The notes under the pieces were generated by a model. The model made no database searches and was not told the origin of the DNA. It was given only the letters and a program-made list of their open reading frames with translations. This document shows positions 1 through 11,854 of a stretch of 64,000 bases of DNA, one piece after another. A program made the translations under genes and the position numbers. Origin of the DNA: Timema cristinae (lineage: Eukaryota; Arthropoda; Insecta; Phasmatodea; Timematidae); the NCBI GenBank assembly GCA_039000515.1, contig JBCFYV010011135.1, positions 21,354,927-21,418,926 of the forward strand, given 5' to 3'. Position 1 is the stretch's first letter. Each line of letters opens with the position of its first letter.

Positions 1-1297
1 GTTGAAAATTGTCTTTTTATAAAAATCAGAGTTTACATTCACTCTAATCTTGTGAATCGCTGCTCTACTCTGATACAATATTTCTGACGAAAATGAAGGT
101 CACGTTTCACACTGATAGATAAGGTAGGAGTAAATTGGTTTGCACTTGCTTGGAAGCAAGAGTGGAAAGAAATTTATAAAAACAAAACTCGGTACAATCA
201 TCGAATAGACGGCACACATCACCGGCCAACTTAATGAGAAGAACACATTTGTCCGTATTCTCATACATAACATTATTGTTTGATAAATAAGTTACAGGCC
301 ATTAAATTTAATAAGTTCCAGTTCATTCTACTGGAATTTAATTTATAAAACCGAAAGTAAAGTGAGTAGGCAATAAATCTTGTCATGTTGGAAGTGGCCC
401 TGTTCAAAGAAGCCAAGTAAAAATCGTGTTGTATGAGAACAAATTTTCAATATCCTTGGTGGAAGCAACCACATCATATTATGAAATATTTTCATTTACG
501 TACCTAGCCTATTGTTTTAATAAAATTATTTGCCGATATTAAATATCTGTCAATAATTATTTGTATTATTATATACAATAAGTATATTGTACAATATTTA
601 TAATACATAAATACAAAACTTTATTCTAATTTATTCACATAGCTCAATGCATTAAGTTATATTAAGTCCTTAATATTTTTGAATTTCCGGTTAAATTATC
701 AATTCTTTTATTCAGCTATATGTAGCTCTAGTGAATTTTTTCAGGTTCACCTAATTACTTAGATTTAATTTGGTCAGGTTAGATTATGTTAGATTAGATT
801 AGTTAGGTAAGGCTGATTAGGGTATGATAGGTTATGTTTCGTTATGTTAATTAAGTTATGCTAGCCATTGTTCTAATTCTTATGTTTACTTGTTATTTTT
901 GATACATACCTTGCTCATTCAATTGGATGAATTTTTTTTTCCAAACAAATTTGATCGCTATGAACTTGATTAAAGTTTTTATGGTCGCTTCCCACAACGG
1001 TCGCTTTCAATACGTAACTGAGTAAATATTTTTTATTAATGACTTGTACAAAGACATCTTTCTCTTAATGTTTGGCATTCACGGATGGTATGTTTGTGTA
1101 TAATAATCAAGGGTATGTGTATTTAGGAACGTTTTCTTACATTGTGTCCAGCTCATTCTCCATGCAAATATGGGTACACAAATTAACACGGTGAAACAAC
1201 TAGTTAGTTTATTTTAAATTGAGTATAAAGTGAAACAGCTAGTTTAAAAAAAACATTTAAAATATATCTATTTTATTATCAATTTATATTATTTCTT
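1..1297. other. AT-rich flank downstream of GR unit 1
   Basis: No gene is supported here. The stretch is AT-rich and lies downstream of the stop codon of receptor unit 1, which reads leftwards. Around 775-860 there is a degenerate run of GGTTAGATTA-like words, common in insect non-coding DNA. A reverse-strand AATAAA at 1272-1277, about 21 bases after the unit 1 stop, is a plausible poly(A) signal. Confidence 0.5.
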
Positions 1298-1444
1298 CTA
1301 ATTTAGTGCGTAAGATGTGTTGATCTTGTTGAGATAATTAAGGCATTGGATAATTTCAAGTTCGTGTTGGTCTTCTTGAGTTTGTTTGGATGACATTTGA
1401 AACTGGACCAGAATAATAACATACATGGTTGAGGCAGCAATGAT
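1298..1444 (-). CDS. Gustatory receptor unit 1, exon 4 (C-terminal exon)
   Basis: This is the last coding exon of an insect gustatory receptor (7tm_7), a membrane chemoreceptor of taste neurons. It reads 48 codons plus a TAG stop. It opens with IIAASTMYVIILVQFQ, which matches the last transmembrane helix and the hallmark C-terminal GR motif (T-Y-hydrophobics-Q-F), followed by a short hydrophilic tail. The reverse-strand acceptor is TTCCAG directly before the ATC codon, in phase 0. The length, 147 bp, is identical to the equivalent exons of units 2 and 3. It belongs with the exons at 2178-2267 and 3052-3120, all intact, while the only first exon seen for this unit (7793-8634) is frameshifted. 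What is seen: open frame, splice site, stop. Which ligand is sensed cannot be told. Confidence 0.85.
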   Translation of the reverse strand: MIAASTMYVIILVQFQMSSKQTQEDQHELEIIQCLNYLNKINTSYALN

Positions 1445-1583
1445 CTGGAAAATAAATATAGCAATAATATAAAAATTTAAACCTACCTTTTAAGTTATTA
1501 TTAATTTCTAAGAAAAACTGTAAAAAAAAATATTCTATCCTCTAATATGGAAACCAATTTTATCCCTTCTGACTATAGTATGA

Positions 1584-1815
1584 ACCTGCTTCAGTGGCCT
1601 TATGGTATAAGGCGTAATGCTAGTGTTAAACTAGAATGACAATGACAGGGAGATAGGGTTTATTGAGGATGTTTTTCAAAAATTGTTTTCCACACTCCTT
1701 TCAAGTGAATGTGGGTAAATTTCCTCTGAAATCAAACATCCTCATCCCAAACTCATTTGAGTAGTTATTACATATGCGTTTCACCTTATCAAACAATAAG
1801 ACGGCTTTAAAAAAA
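1584..1815 (+). repeat. Degenerate tRNA-derived SINE, family B
   Basis: The sequence begins with a GCTTCAGTGGCC-type head and ends in the tail typical of the window's SINE family B, but it is much decayed. It lies in intron 3 of GR unit 1. Confidence 0.45.
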
Positions 1816-1860
1816 ACTTGACTTATATTACGATTACGTTAAGAAATATCACTGGCAGAT

Positions 1861-2063
1861 TTTTTTTTCTCAACACCGCCTCTTAATACCCGTTCTAGTT
1901 ATATGCTTATGTACTAATTATAATAATGGTTTCAAGGGTTAGGTTGGTTAGATTTAGAGAATGTGTGCCCATATTTGAGTGGAGAGAAAGTGGAAAATTC
2001 CCTCTATACACCCGAACCAGATTTGATCATGTATCTCCCGGTCATTGGCATTCCAGTGTGTTG
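1861..2063 (-). repeat. Degenerate SINE, family B
   Basis: Reverse-strand copy. The left edge carries the shared SINE tail (ACACCGCCTCTTAATACCCG, a variant of the tail seen at 36.7, 46.2 and 63.0 kb). The right part has a remnant of the GGAGAGAAAGTGG body. It sits in intron 3 of GR unit 1, beside an oppositely oriented family B copy. Confidence 0.5.
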
Positions 2064-2177
2064 CTAATATTGTTCTCATTGATGTAGTAGAATACTTCTA
2101 GACTATAAATAAATATATTTAAACATTCTTTGTTAAAACCTGAATATAGTTTTATTTGAAATTAATTCCACACTTAC

Positions 2178-2267
2178 AGAATGAAGCAAAGTATAATCCA
2201 AAGGGAATAATCCACAAACTGTGAATTGTAACTTGCTATGTAGTAGTTGAAATGAGAATTGTTTGAG
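2178..2267 (-). CDS. Gustatory receptor unit 1, exon 3
   Basis: A 30-codon internal exon. The translation starts LKQFSFQLLHSKLQF and ends GLFPLDYTLLHS, the conserved GR stretch between the sixth and seventh helices. The acceptor (TTTTCCAG) and donor (GTAAG) are both present on the reverse strand and both boundaries fall in phase 0. The length of 90 bp matches the equivalent exons of the other three units exactly. The frame is intact. Confidence 0.85.
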
Positions 2268-3051
2268 CTGGAAAAAAAATACATCGGCTCTATTAAGAAA
2301 TAATATTGTTTGGAAATTTGTAAAATGTGATTATTTTCATTGTCATGCAGTCAGGTATAGATATAAGCTATTAATCTAGTTGATATTTCAAGGATTAATT
2401 GATTTTGTAAATAATTAGTTGGTTTGGATGGATGGATTAATATAATTTAATAGTAGTACGATTTCACTTTCACCATACCTTCATTATCGCATTTTTTTAG
2501 CATATTTGATCATTTTTAATAGTGTTTATCTTAATTTTTTATTCAGGTGTAGTTTTAAGGGTGGTGGGTAGGTGTGGGGATCATTGGGGTGGGTTTTTAG
2601 GGATTTTTGTCTTGTCCAAACTTGTTCAATTTGATTATTAAATGTGTCCCATTTTACTTTTAATGTGTGCCCTATTGGATTGAAATGCGTGCACCATGGT
2701 ATTTTTTATGTATCTATTGGTATTTATATGCCAAAAATATATTCCTTTTAAAATTAAACTACAAATAGTTATTCATTTATTTAAGACTTTCTCAACAATG
2801 ATTTTTATAGCTTAAATTACACAATTGATTAAGTCAAAATGTTAACAAAACTCTTCGTAAAAGATGTTTTTATATGCTAAAATCTCACTCGTCCACATAA
2901 GCTCTACCACAAAATATTGAATAAAATATTTTGGTAAGGATTAGGATACATTAGTGTGTTTAAGCAAAAGTCAATAGTTCAAATCCAGTGTCTTAAATAT
3001 AATTTTAAATAATACAATTGTATTTATTTTAATAATTAATTTCTATATTAC

Positions 3052-3120
3052 CTTATTTCGCAAAGATTCGTCATCCGTACGTCTGATCATAGCGTGCACT
3101 TTTAATGCTGTGTCGTTTGC
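3052..3120 (-). CDS. Gustatory receptor unit 1, exon 2
   Basis: A 23-codon internal exon reading ANDTALKVHAMIRRT followed by DDESLRNK. It corresponds to the A-N-K-T-A-L-L-V-H block that follows the S-T-M-S-E end of every large first exon in this window. The acceptor is TTTCAAG and the donor GTAA, in phase 0, 69 bp as in the other units. It is somewhat diverged (K for L after TAL, K for the terminal E) but open. The hydrophilic content fits the last intracellular loop of the receptor. Confidence 0.8.
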
Positions 3121-6100
3121 CTTGAAATATAACAAATACAAGATGAAAACATGTTTAAAAAATACTTCACTTACAGTGAGAAACACAAAATGTTGGTGTA
3201 TGTCGATAAAATACACCATTTATCCTTAGTATTATAATATTAAACTCTTGTTTTCATAATTAATTATATATTTCTTAATATAGGCTCTCTATTGAAAAAA
3301 ATAATATAAGTTGTCCCATTTGTTTTTCACATCACAAAACAAAGGATAAAACCTCGGATGTGTTCATGTACACATACGCAAGGAGATAGCTAAAAGGGGG
3401 GACCAGGAGGAAGATGATGTATGCAAGTGATAGGTAAACTCAAACAAGAAAATAAGATTAAATTTAAGTATATTAAAAAGGGAATTTGCTGATAGGACAA
3501 GCCTAAGGACCCAATTTTAAATAGGCAACGTATATTTTGAAAGAGATAAACTTAATAATAATAATAATTATTATTATTATTATTATTATTATTAATAAAA
3601 TCCTAATTAATTTGATATTTTTTATATAATTATTAATGAAACATCCATATGCACCTTTTTAAGCTTGATAATATTTAAAGTATTGGATGGAATTAATAAC
3701 TATTTAATTTGTATGCTTTAATATTATTTTAAATTGAAAAGTCACATCTGGACACCGGAATCAAACACGGGACTGTGTCCCAGTGTCATTTTTTAGCTTA
3801 AATAATATGATATTTATATGTGGATATAAACGTAACTAATAAATATATAGAATGACTTAGCTATTTAATCCATTGTGATATACTAAAAATCAAGTTTTTC
3901 CATCTCCAGATAAATTTCAAATACGCACTATTCGTGAGATAGTTAAACGATGATTATATTTTAGAAATGTTAAATACACCGCTTTCAATAGGAGGAAATT
4001 TCAATTTTATTTCAAATAGAATTAGTGCTGCCATCTGTTAGACAATCATAAGACCTCTCTAGTGAAATTTAGAGAGGTGTTTATCACATTGTGTTAGTTC
4101 TGCAATCTCTCAGACAATCAAAAGAACTTTATAGTGAACTTTAGATTGTTGTTAAAAGAGGACTCTGTATAATTATAATTAATTAAAAATGTATTTGCTA
4201 GGGTTGTTATGGGGTTTGAAATATGAAAGTTATCATGTAAAATCTGTGTATTTTGACTCCCCCTCCCCTTTTTTTTTCCCCTCTTGTACCATTTAAATGG
4301 TAATTTTATCCGGCAATAATATATCTGAGCAATTACAAGTACTCCATCTAACAGACCAGAAGGTAGATTGTTGTTTAGATTCAGGCAGTGGTCACATTTT
4401 TTTTATCATAAAGGTCAATCCAAGAAAACTAAAATGTTTACATTCTAAATATCTTCTAACATTTATTCGTTTTATTTTTTATTTTCTTGTGTTCCATTCA
4501 TTAAAATTTACTACAGTATAGATTATCTACTTTATTGAAACTGTTAATGATATAATTAGTTGGTTGGTACCCATATTAGAAAATGGGAACCCAAAAAATG
4601 TTTTTTTTTTTTTTTTTAAAAGACAGGTAATAGAATAGAAAATTTCATTCAAAAAAAAAAAACAATTAATATTAAATGTTTCGTTTTAAATATGAAAAAT
4701 TAACTGTAACCTTTGAAAAGAGGGATTTGTCAACTGGATGACTAGAGTACATTTTCAAACGCTTGTATCACTTCCCTCCATCTTCAAACATTCTGTTAAT
4801 TAAGGATTACGTGTTAAGGTGGGCCACCTTGGTCAGCGAGAAAATATCAATCACGGCCAGGCCACATGTATTGAACGCATTGGTCTGTGTCGATTTCTCA
4901 AAACACCTAATTATCTATTCTGTCTATCCTATTGCCCTTCACCTACAACCATTCATTTTCATGCCAGTAAGAAAGAGAGGGAAAGAAAACTAAGAAATGT
5001 ATATCTTAAAGTAAGGAAGAAAGCTCGCTGCTATTTCTTAAATATCTTAAAATTTTAAGTTGTGAACTTATGAAAAATGTTTACTTCTTTTAAAAAAAAA
5101 AATAAGGTTACCTCTAGAGCCCTTTTTTGTCAAATCTGTCTCAAAGCTACACGAATACGCTTAAATAGCTTTACAAAAATTAGCTACTGTAACATTTTCA
5201 CACTTTTTTTTAATATTAATCAAATTCGTTATATAGGGTTTTTAAGGAATAAAATTATTGTTGGAATCTTTTGAATTTATTTTGGCATCAACCATATTTT
5301 GACCCATCATATGTTTAAATATCGAGTTAAAGATAAACAGAGCTGTGTTACTTTCACGCCCCTTAGGTAATAACATAGATAATATTACTAAAAATGACTT
5401 TCTTTCTTCAGATATAATGTTTTATACATCAAATACATGAATTCACGAAAAGAATGTTTTTTATGAAATTTTATTCTTTTCCTCATCTGTCTATAATCCT
5501 TTGTAAATGGAAAATTATTTTCCATGAACGTTATAAAACATGGCTATTTTAGTGTCATATAAATATCGTAGCAAATAAATCTTCTTTTGATTTTTATGTG
5601 CTGATATCAATTAATAAATTTGAGAAGAAACTTAAATGAAACCTATTTTTAATTTTTATACTTTACATTAGGTCCAAGTTGAAGAATTCAAAATCTTCAT
5701 CTATTGTCTATTGTTTTTAAGCATATGAAAAACTATCATACAGAATATGGAACTTACATTAGGTGAAATATTGAGAAATTTTCTCCACCGTGATTTTATA
5801 ATCAGCAATTTAAATTTGTTGTACAAATATAAGACTTATCTTCAAATTGAGGTGTAATCAAACCAATGTCTCCTGTTTTCAAAAAATTGAAATAGAGAGA
5901 TATTTATAGTGCTCTATTTTAATTTAAAAAAAATTATTTTGATGAATTGTTCATTGTTTGCAGTGTAGCAAACAGTTTAAATGTCATGTTAACGCTATAC
6001 TAAATCTCACATCTCTTCGTGATCAATAGGTGATATAAAATGCTTTATAGTATAAAAAAAATATTTTTAAATCATAAATTAGTTTAAGCACTCACCAGCC

Positions 6101-6154
6101 AATCAAAATTAAAATATTTCAATATAGTTAAATCATCATCAAAACAACTTTTTC
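3121..6154. other. Intron 1 of GR unit 1, AT-rich part
   Basis: Non-coding intronic sequence between exon 2 and the broken first exon. It holds an AAT/ATT microsatellite at about 3551-3597 and poly-T and poly-A runs. Short open frames at 4297-4521, 4763-5058 and 5077-5274 have AT-driven composition and no recognisable domain; I do not regard them as genes. Confidence 0.5.
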
Positions 6155-6387
6155 TTAGCGTGCTGTCTTATTATGCGTCCGGTTATATGCCTAAGTACTA
6201 GTTAACCTAACGGATTAGGGATTTAAAAGGTTTAATCAAAAGTAAATGCATCTGGATTTACGTGGAAGGAGAGTGGTAAACCACCTTCCCTACACTCGAC
6301 AGAGATCGAACTCCGATCTCCCCGTCTTCGGGAGTTTAGCCTAACACGAGAGTAGTGCGTTAGACTATGTGGCCACCGTAGCGGGTA
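6155..6387 (-). repeat. tRNA-derived SINE, family B
   Basis: On the reverse strand it starts with a tRNA-like head containing an A box (TGGCCACATAGTCTAACGC) and a B box (GAGTTCGATCTC). The body has the GGAAGGAGAGTGG block and the element ends in the shared tail near 6160-6200. It lies in intron 1 of unit 1, directly beside an antisense LINE fragment. Confidence 0.7.
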
Positions 6388-6389
6388 TA

Positions 6390-7250
6390 AACAACAAATA
6401 TTTTCAGCCTTTGGCCAGGACACTTTGGTAAAATATCTACACCCACCTCTTTCCTTCAACCAATCATCTTCCTTTGTTAGCACCCATTTCTCTCCTCTCA
6501 CTCGCACACATGCTGTTATCTGTTCCTACCGTCTCTTTCTTGGTCTCCCTTGCGGTCTTTTTCCTATATATTTCATCACCTACACATTTTATTTGTTATT
6601 ACTTATTTTTCCATCCTCGTTACATGACCATACCATTTCGCCCTAACTTTCTCTAATATTTTTTATGAACTCTCTTTACCCTCATTCTTTATTGGACAAT
6701 TTCCTTCCTCATCCTGTTTCTCTTAGTGATAGCTAGCATTCTCCTCACAAACCTCATTCTCCTACACTCAATAATCTTTGTATCTCTTACATTTAATGAC
6801 CACGTTTATGCTGCATATAGGACTATAGGTACAACGTACACCATATTTGGTATTTCTTTACACTTTGGAGACACCTATAGTCTTCATAGCAGGTATCTTA
6901 TACACCTACAAAACAACTGCCCCCGTATTTCCTCTTCTTACTATATACTGTCCACGTCCACCTTTCACCTCAAATACGTTTCTTATATATTATTTTACAT
7001 TCTGTACTTTTCTCAGCTCGTTTTTATTCATAAATAACTTTACTAGGCCTTATGTTCTTCCTTGTCATAACCATAGCTTGACGTTTCATCATGTTAGATT
7101 AAATTCCATGCTTTTCCACTTACTCATTACATTCCTGATTTCAATTCATTATTCCATTCTCTTATATTTTCCTGTACTTCCTCTTTATTCTAACCCAAAC
7201 CCTCCTCATACCAACAGTTATCAGCAAACATCATCAACTTCATAATTTCT
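6390..7250 (-). mobile_element. RTE-like LINE fragment, C-terminal part
   Basis: A decayed non-LTR retrotransposon on the reverse strand. Around 6600-6650 the reverse translation gives RAKWYGHVTRMEK, and downstream GKRPQGRPRKR, then RGEKWVLTKEDDWLKERG. This is the usual end of RTE-type reverse transcriptase polyproteins (R-W-Y-G-H-V-M-R-M, then G-R-P-R-K-R-W). Near 6790-6870 a VPIVLYAA-TWS remnant matches the L-Y-G-A-E-T-W block. The frame is broken repeatedly. The pyrimidine-rich plus strand makes spurious hydrophobic open frames (6425-7245) that are not genes. Confidence 0.7.
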
Positions 7251-7792
7251 TCCCTGTGCTTCCTTTCTTCTTTATATTATTCCAGACCTAAAAATTTAAT
7301 TCTGATCCTCAATGACCTGACTAAACTAGAATCTTATATTTTAAGCCACATCATAATAAAACCAAGTGTATTTATCCTGGTATATTTCAAGGTAAACTGA
7401 GGGGTTGCGTACATTATATTATCAGGATCATTTCTTTTTAAAGGTCTTGATTGAATTAGGGTTCAGTAATTTCGACAAAATTATCTAACAATTTGAAATA
7501 GCACTGTCCATATCCACCAATTTATCACACAAAGAGTATTTACGTATTTAATAGAGCTACACAAACCATAGTTTACATGTTTACTATCCAAGTCACTGGT
7601 AAAGTCAATTCTAGTAAGATGAAAACAATTAACCAGTAAATTATATTTTTGCAGACTAGTGTGTCTATAATAATTGGTTGGAATACGCTAAAAATATGAA
7701 GAGTTATGTACAATACACATGGCTGTGATGTGTAAAATAGTTTTAGTATATTCTAGGATAACATAAAGATGAAAAATCTTAAATGCACTCAC

Positions 7793-8634
7793 CTCTGACA
7801 TCGTAGATTCACAAGGGTACAAGTAAGACCATAGCATAAAGGGATAGTAAGATATAAAAGCCAACAAAGATACGTAAAATTCAACCGATTTGTAATCTTT
7901 ATGGTCGTCTCCTGAAAATGAGGCTGTCAGATGGAAAGTGAAGATGGAAAGTATAATAAATACTGACGACACCCCTGCCAACACTTGTACGGAGTAGGCT
8001 GTGTTGACAAGACGAGCCACGCCGACAATTCCTGCACGGTGCTGTGACCACACAACCACCTTCCTCCCACTTCACGACGGATCCGTCCAGTTGACGGTTG
8101 ATAAATTTAAGATGTTCCCTCAACAACAGAACTAGAAACATGAAATGGACTTGTACCAGATGCAATGTTGATTCCGTGAAGAAAAGTATCATCATTTTAA
8201 ATCTACACTCGTAAATATACTGGCTATAGCTGACCATCAATAAAATATTTCCGCTACTAAGTTAATATAGCAGGCTCGCTTTGGACGAGTGTAGTTGAAA
8301 TAGTTTTTCTGTATTAGAATTTCCAAATTTAACATCTTGGAGATAATACCGGTTACGGTTGACTGAGAGAACAAACAGCTGACCATTGTCATGATGTAAG
8401 TGCAAATTAGTGTCAAGTGCAAAACATTGAAAGAAATATTAAAAACGTCTGATAAACTTGGACTAGAGTACATTTGTGCGTATAAAATACAAATCATTAA
8501 TGGAAATAAAAACTTGTAACATATTTTCAAAACATTCGATGAAGACTTAAAAGATGGATGGTATCCATCAAAGAGAATATTCCATAAATGTATGAGATAT
8601 AGTTGAGATGTTTGAGTGTAGAATATTTGTCCAT
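7793..8634 (-). pseudogene. Gustatory receptor unit 1, frameshifted first exon
   Basis: Large first exon of a gustatory receptor on the reverse strand. The start (MDKYSTLKHLNYIS) is at 8632-8634, and the exon ends E-S-T-M-S-E just before a GTGAG donor at 7791-7792. Three one-base-scale breaks are visible against the intact paralogs. One is a lost T near 8560 after the first helix. Another lies near 8257, between R-P-K-R-A-C-Y and L-L-M-V-S-Y-S. The third is an extra T at 8061-8062 inside the K-W-E-E/V-V-V-W motif. All seven-helix landmarks are recognisable, including REHLKFINRQLDGSVVKWEE and WSQHRAGIVGVARLVNTAY. It would splice in phase 0 to the exon at 3052-3120. Either a recent pseudogene or a functional exon with consensus errors; I favour the former. 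Confidence 0.8.
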
Positions 8635-9257
8635 ATTGAATGTGACTAGCATTATCAACTAGAAATATAATGAATGCTTAACCGTAATGTCACATTACCC
8701 TCGGTTCGTCAATCAATAAAACTTTATTATATCCATTAGACCCTACGATTAATCAAGAAAAGTAATGGAAAGTTTCTGGGTATGTTCATTAAATATTAAT
8801 TATTCTAGGAACAAATAATATTTTTGTAAACACAATGTTTTCCATTGATTTTCTATGGGATGTCTAGCCAATAAACACTAAATAATAATTTTAATAAACT
8901 AAAGTGTTCTAAATTATCCCAATTACTTGAAGTAATATAATGAACATGACACGTATTTTATAGTTAATTTGAGGTCCTAAACATATTATACTATCGATCT
9001 AGAAAACTCGTAGTTCTTCCCAGCTAGCACTTAAAGGAATTATTTACATATTTGTGGAACGCTAGATAATTGTTCACATAACTCAATAATTTTGGGAAAC
9101 TGTGTTTTTAACTTCAGGACCACCAGGTGTAATAGGACTGCAATCTTAGGCTCTGATTTCTGAAGCTGGATAACTGGGGTGCAATGTTACTAGGTAAATA
9201 GGGTTATTTGAATAAGGTAAGACTTGAGTGTGTGAGTGTTAGTATGTTTATATTACA

Positions 9258-9750
9258 CTAGATAGCTGTTGCCCACGGCTTTGCTCGCGTGGAAGTTGAT
9301 TATATACAAATACGTAAATATACATATGTATTTACAGATTAATTTAAAATATTACGTTACGTTGATGACCATAACTTGACCTCAGATCAAAAATAATGCA
9401 AGTCCGATACAAACTTTCACCCCCTTTTTCATCCCTTATTAAATAAAATTTCCAAAATTCCTGAAACATGATATTTGTTTTACGTCAATAACCGAAATAC
9501 AAAATTTTGTTTATGTAACTTTCAAAATGACGGACTTTCATACATATTATCATACATATTATCATCCCCTATTTTGACCCCTTTGGGGTGGAATTTTCTA
9601 AAATCCTTTCTTAGTGGGTGCCTACATAACAAAATGAATATACAGTCCGAATTTCATGCTTGTAGCATTGATAGTTTGCGCTCGGCGATGATGAATCGGT
9701 CGGTCGTCGGTCGGTCGGTCGGTCGGGACATGTTATTTTATAAGTATAGA
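9258..9750 (-). mobile_element. Non-autonomous Helitron, copy 1
   Basis: On the reverse strand the element begins TCTATACTTATAAAATAACA and ends CAACAGCTATCTAG, so 5' TC and 3' CTAG as Helitrons require. A GC-rich hairpin (CCACG...CGTGG) sits about a dozen bases before the 3' end. The insertion lies between A and T without target duplication. A tetranucleotide tract (GTCG-type here) sits near the 5' end. No Rep/helicase gene is present. The plus-strand open frame 9475-9753 lies inside it and is not a gene. Confidence 0.8.
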
Positions 9751-10162
9751 TAATTATTTAAATGCATAGCCAAACAAATCAGATGTATGTGACAGTTTCA
9801 CAAACAACACAATGAAATATCACTGGAAAATAAAAATAAACAAAAATTGAAATGTTACAAATTATCAAATTACAATTAAATATAAAGATTCAATATTATA
9901 ATTACTGCAATATATGTTGCCTTGCTGACTAAGGAAAAACAGTTTTGTGTGCTGTATAGTATTAAAGTTCAAATTTGATTGGTAAAGGTTAGTTTCATTG
10001 TGAATTGAGAAATAATTATATTTTCAAACATATATTGGGCTAGGAGGGGGGGGGGGACCTGTGTGGAAGGTAAATATAAATCTGTTCCGCTGCCACTGGT
10101 CCAAGATACTTAATTTGGTTTTTAAAAAGTGTGTTTTGATTAATAATCTCAACTAAGACTAT

Positions 10163-10368
10163 TATTATTATTATTATTAATAGCACCGCGTCTTACTACC
10201 CGTTCGGGTTATACGCACTTACGCTAATGTGTAATGGTAGGGTGATTGTGAGATGAAATGGAGGACCTACAGTTTAACGTGGAATCCGAACCACGGTGGA
10301 GGCCTGGCATTCCCCACATTCACAAGATGTCTTGTCAGAGGTGAAGGAAGGGTTTGGTAATCAGATAA
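10163..10368 (-). repeat. SINE family C, 5'-truncated, with target duplication
   Basis: Reverse-strand insertion. The ATT-rich tail and shared 3' end (AGCACCGCGTCTTACTACCC) are at the left, the family C body is on the right, and the tRNA head is missing. The 12-bp direct repeat AACTAAGACTAT flanks it (10151-10162 and 10369-10380), which shows it arrived by target-primed reverse transcription in truncated form. Confidence 0.8.
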
Positions 10369-10540
10369 AACTAAGACTATAAAAGAATCTTAAAAATATG
10401 AGACATATCGTTGGACATATGAATAATGGCGTCCGTCTTGTAATGATAGCTCGTGATCTTATTTGTAGCCGATGATTTCCGCACATCCATCACAGACTCT
10501 GCCCTAAAATATGAGTGGAGTGTGACCTTCAGCAAGGGTC

Positions 10541-10620
10541 TATTCCTTATAGCGCAGTGGTTAGAGCATTGGCCTACTAAGCCAAGGATCATAGGTTCGA
10601 TTCCCGTATCCCGAGGTCAT
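10541..10620 (+). repeat. tRNA-like sequence or SINE head
   Basis: It contains a good A box (TAGCGCAGTGGTTAGAGC), a 5-bp anticodon stem (TTGGC/GCCAA) around a seven-base loop CTACTAA, and a B box (GGTTCGATTCC). However, the acceptor stem halves do not pair and the T stem is weak, and the nominal anticodon would be ACT, which is not a normal eukaryotic serine anticodon. It is best read as a tRNA pseudogene or SINE head, not a working tRNA. Confidence 0.55.
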
Positions 10621-10755
10621 TGTTAAATTTAAAGAATATATAATATTGTGATATTAATTTAAGAAGTGGTATTGGTGGTATTAGCTACATGTATAGTTTA
10701 GCCGAACTAAACAGAGATGAGTTTGGTTTACTATCTAACAACTTGATCAGTTTTT

Positions 10756-10758
<3 letters not shown>

Positions 10759-10795
<37 letters not shown>
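10759..10795. repeat. TA microsatellite
   Basis: An uninterrupted run of alternating T and A. Confidence 0.95.
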
Positions 10796-10798
<3 letters not shown>

Positions 10799-11271
10799 TC
10801 GAACACTTTTTCTTGATGGACGTTAGTTTAGTTCCGTTAAACTTTAATCTGTATAGGCCCTATTATTTATGAGATATTGACATCTTATACAGAAAATCTC
10901 AGAATACTTAAAAACTATTTTTGTATTAAATTATTTTAATTTCTAATAAAATAAAAAAGTAGTCTCATAAAATATTAAATAAATGGTATGGAACACTGCA
11001 TGAACTTACTCACTTAATTGTTTGAAATTTGATATATAAATAATCAAAACGCGTAATATATATGAAACGAAATTATATACACTAGGAATACCTGAGCAAA
11101 AATTGCGTTATACTTACGTAAAATTTTTTTTTGACTTCCAGTTTTAAATTTTAAAATTTTATATTTTAGAATTAATGTAATAGTTTGTTATAATTTAGAC
11201 TTTCACTAAAAGATTTCTACATTTTAATAGAGGTTGCACATAGTTTGGATGACGCATTGCTATTATTTTCT

Positions 11272-11425
11272 TAATTTATAAATTTAGACCAATAAAAAAT
11301 GTAAATATTGATTATTGAGTATAAAATTATAGACGCACATCATTGCTGTACTAACTTTCCCCCTAAAAGTTTAAAGGAAAATATCATCCACTTATTGAGA
11401 GACTTACTTATTTAAATTGTAATTA
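11272..11425. repeat. Dispersed repeat R, copy 1
   Basis: Similar in the same orientation to 46527-46670. Shared words include CCAATAAAAAATGT, ATTGA(T/C)TATTGAGT and a following CCCTAAAAGTTTAA-like block. The family is not recognised. Confidence 0.55.
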
Positions 11426-11854
11426 CTTTCTTTGTTAATCCTGAAAGGTACGGTCTCACCTCGACAGAATACACTGTAACACCGCCCTTAATTCCCAACG
11501 AACTAAGGCTGGTGCAAAACAAAATCAAGAATAACAAAAGGGATATAATAATTGCAGAGGAGCCGATAGGATAATCACAAAGTAAATAGGCCGTACTCAG
11601 GTCCATTCACTTTCTGTTTCCCTGAACTCTCTTCAACTATGTTGTAATGAGGTTAATTATATGTACCTTGGTTACCGGCGAGAAGGATATAACATGAACA
11701 TTTGATATAAAGAAATATTTCAGAAAATAACATTTTATTTATTGATATTGAATAAAGAGATATTAAATATTGAACAGTAATAAAAATTTGCATTTATAAA
11801 TATAAGTGAATGTTACAACAAAAACAATAGTTGCGGGAAATTTATTTCCGAAAT

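Noticed and set aside
6425..7245. Hydrophobic plus-strand open frames suggesting a membrane protein
   Set aside because: They are the antisense of a purine-rich RTE-like LINE C-terminus; the reverse strand gives recognisable K-W-Y-G-H-V-T-R-M and G-K-R-P-Q-G-R-P-R-K-R blocks.
9475..9753. Open frame MFYVNNRNTKFCLCNF... recurring at 9.5, 20.3 and 39.6 kb, looking like a conserved gene family
   Set aside because: All three lie inside copies of the same non-autonomous Helitron; the conservation is that of the element, and the frames end in its tetranucleotide tract.
10541..10620. Functional tRNA gene
   Set aside because: The acceptor stem does not pair, the T stem is weak and the anticodon is implausible; it is a tRNA-like SINE head or pseudogene.
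11412..11606. 64-residue hydrophobic reverse-strand open frame as a receptor fragment
   Set aside because: No GR block, splice-site arrangement or similarity to the other receptor exons was seen.
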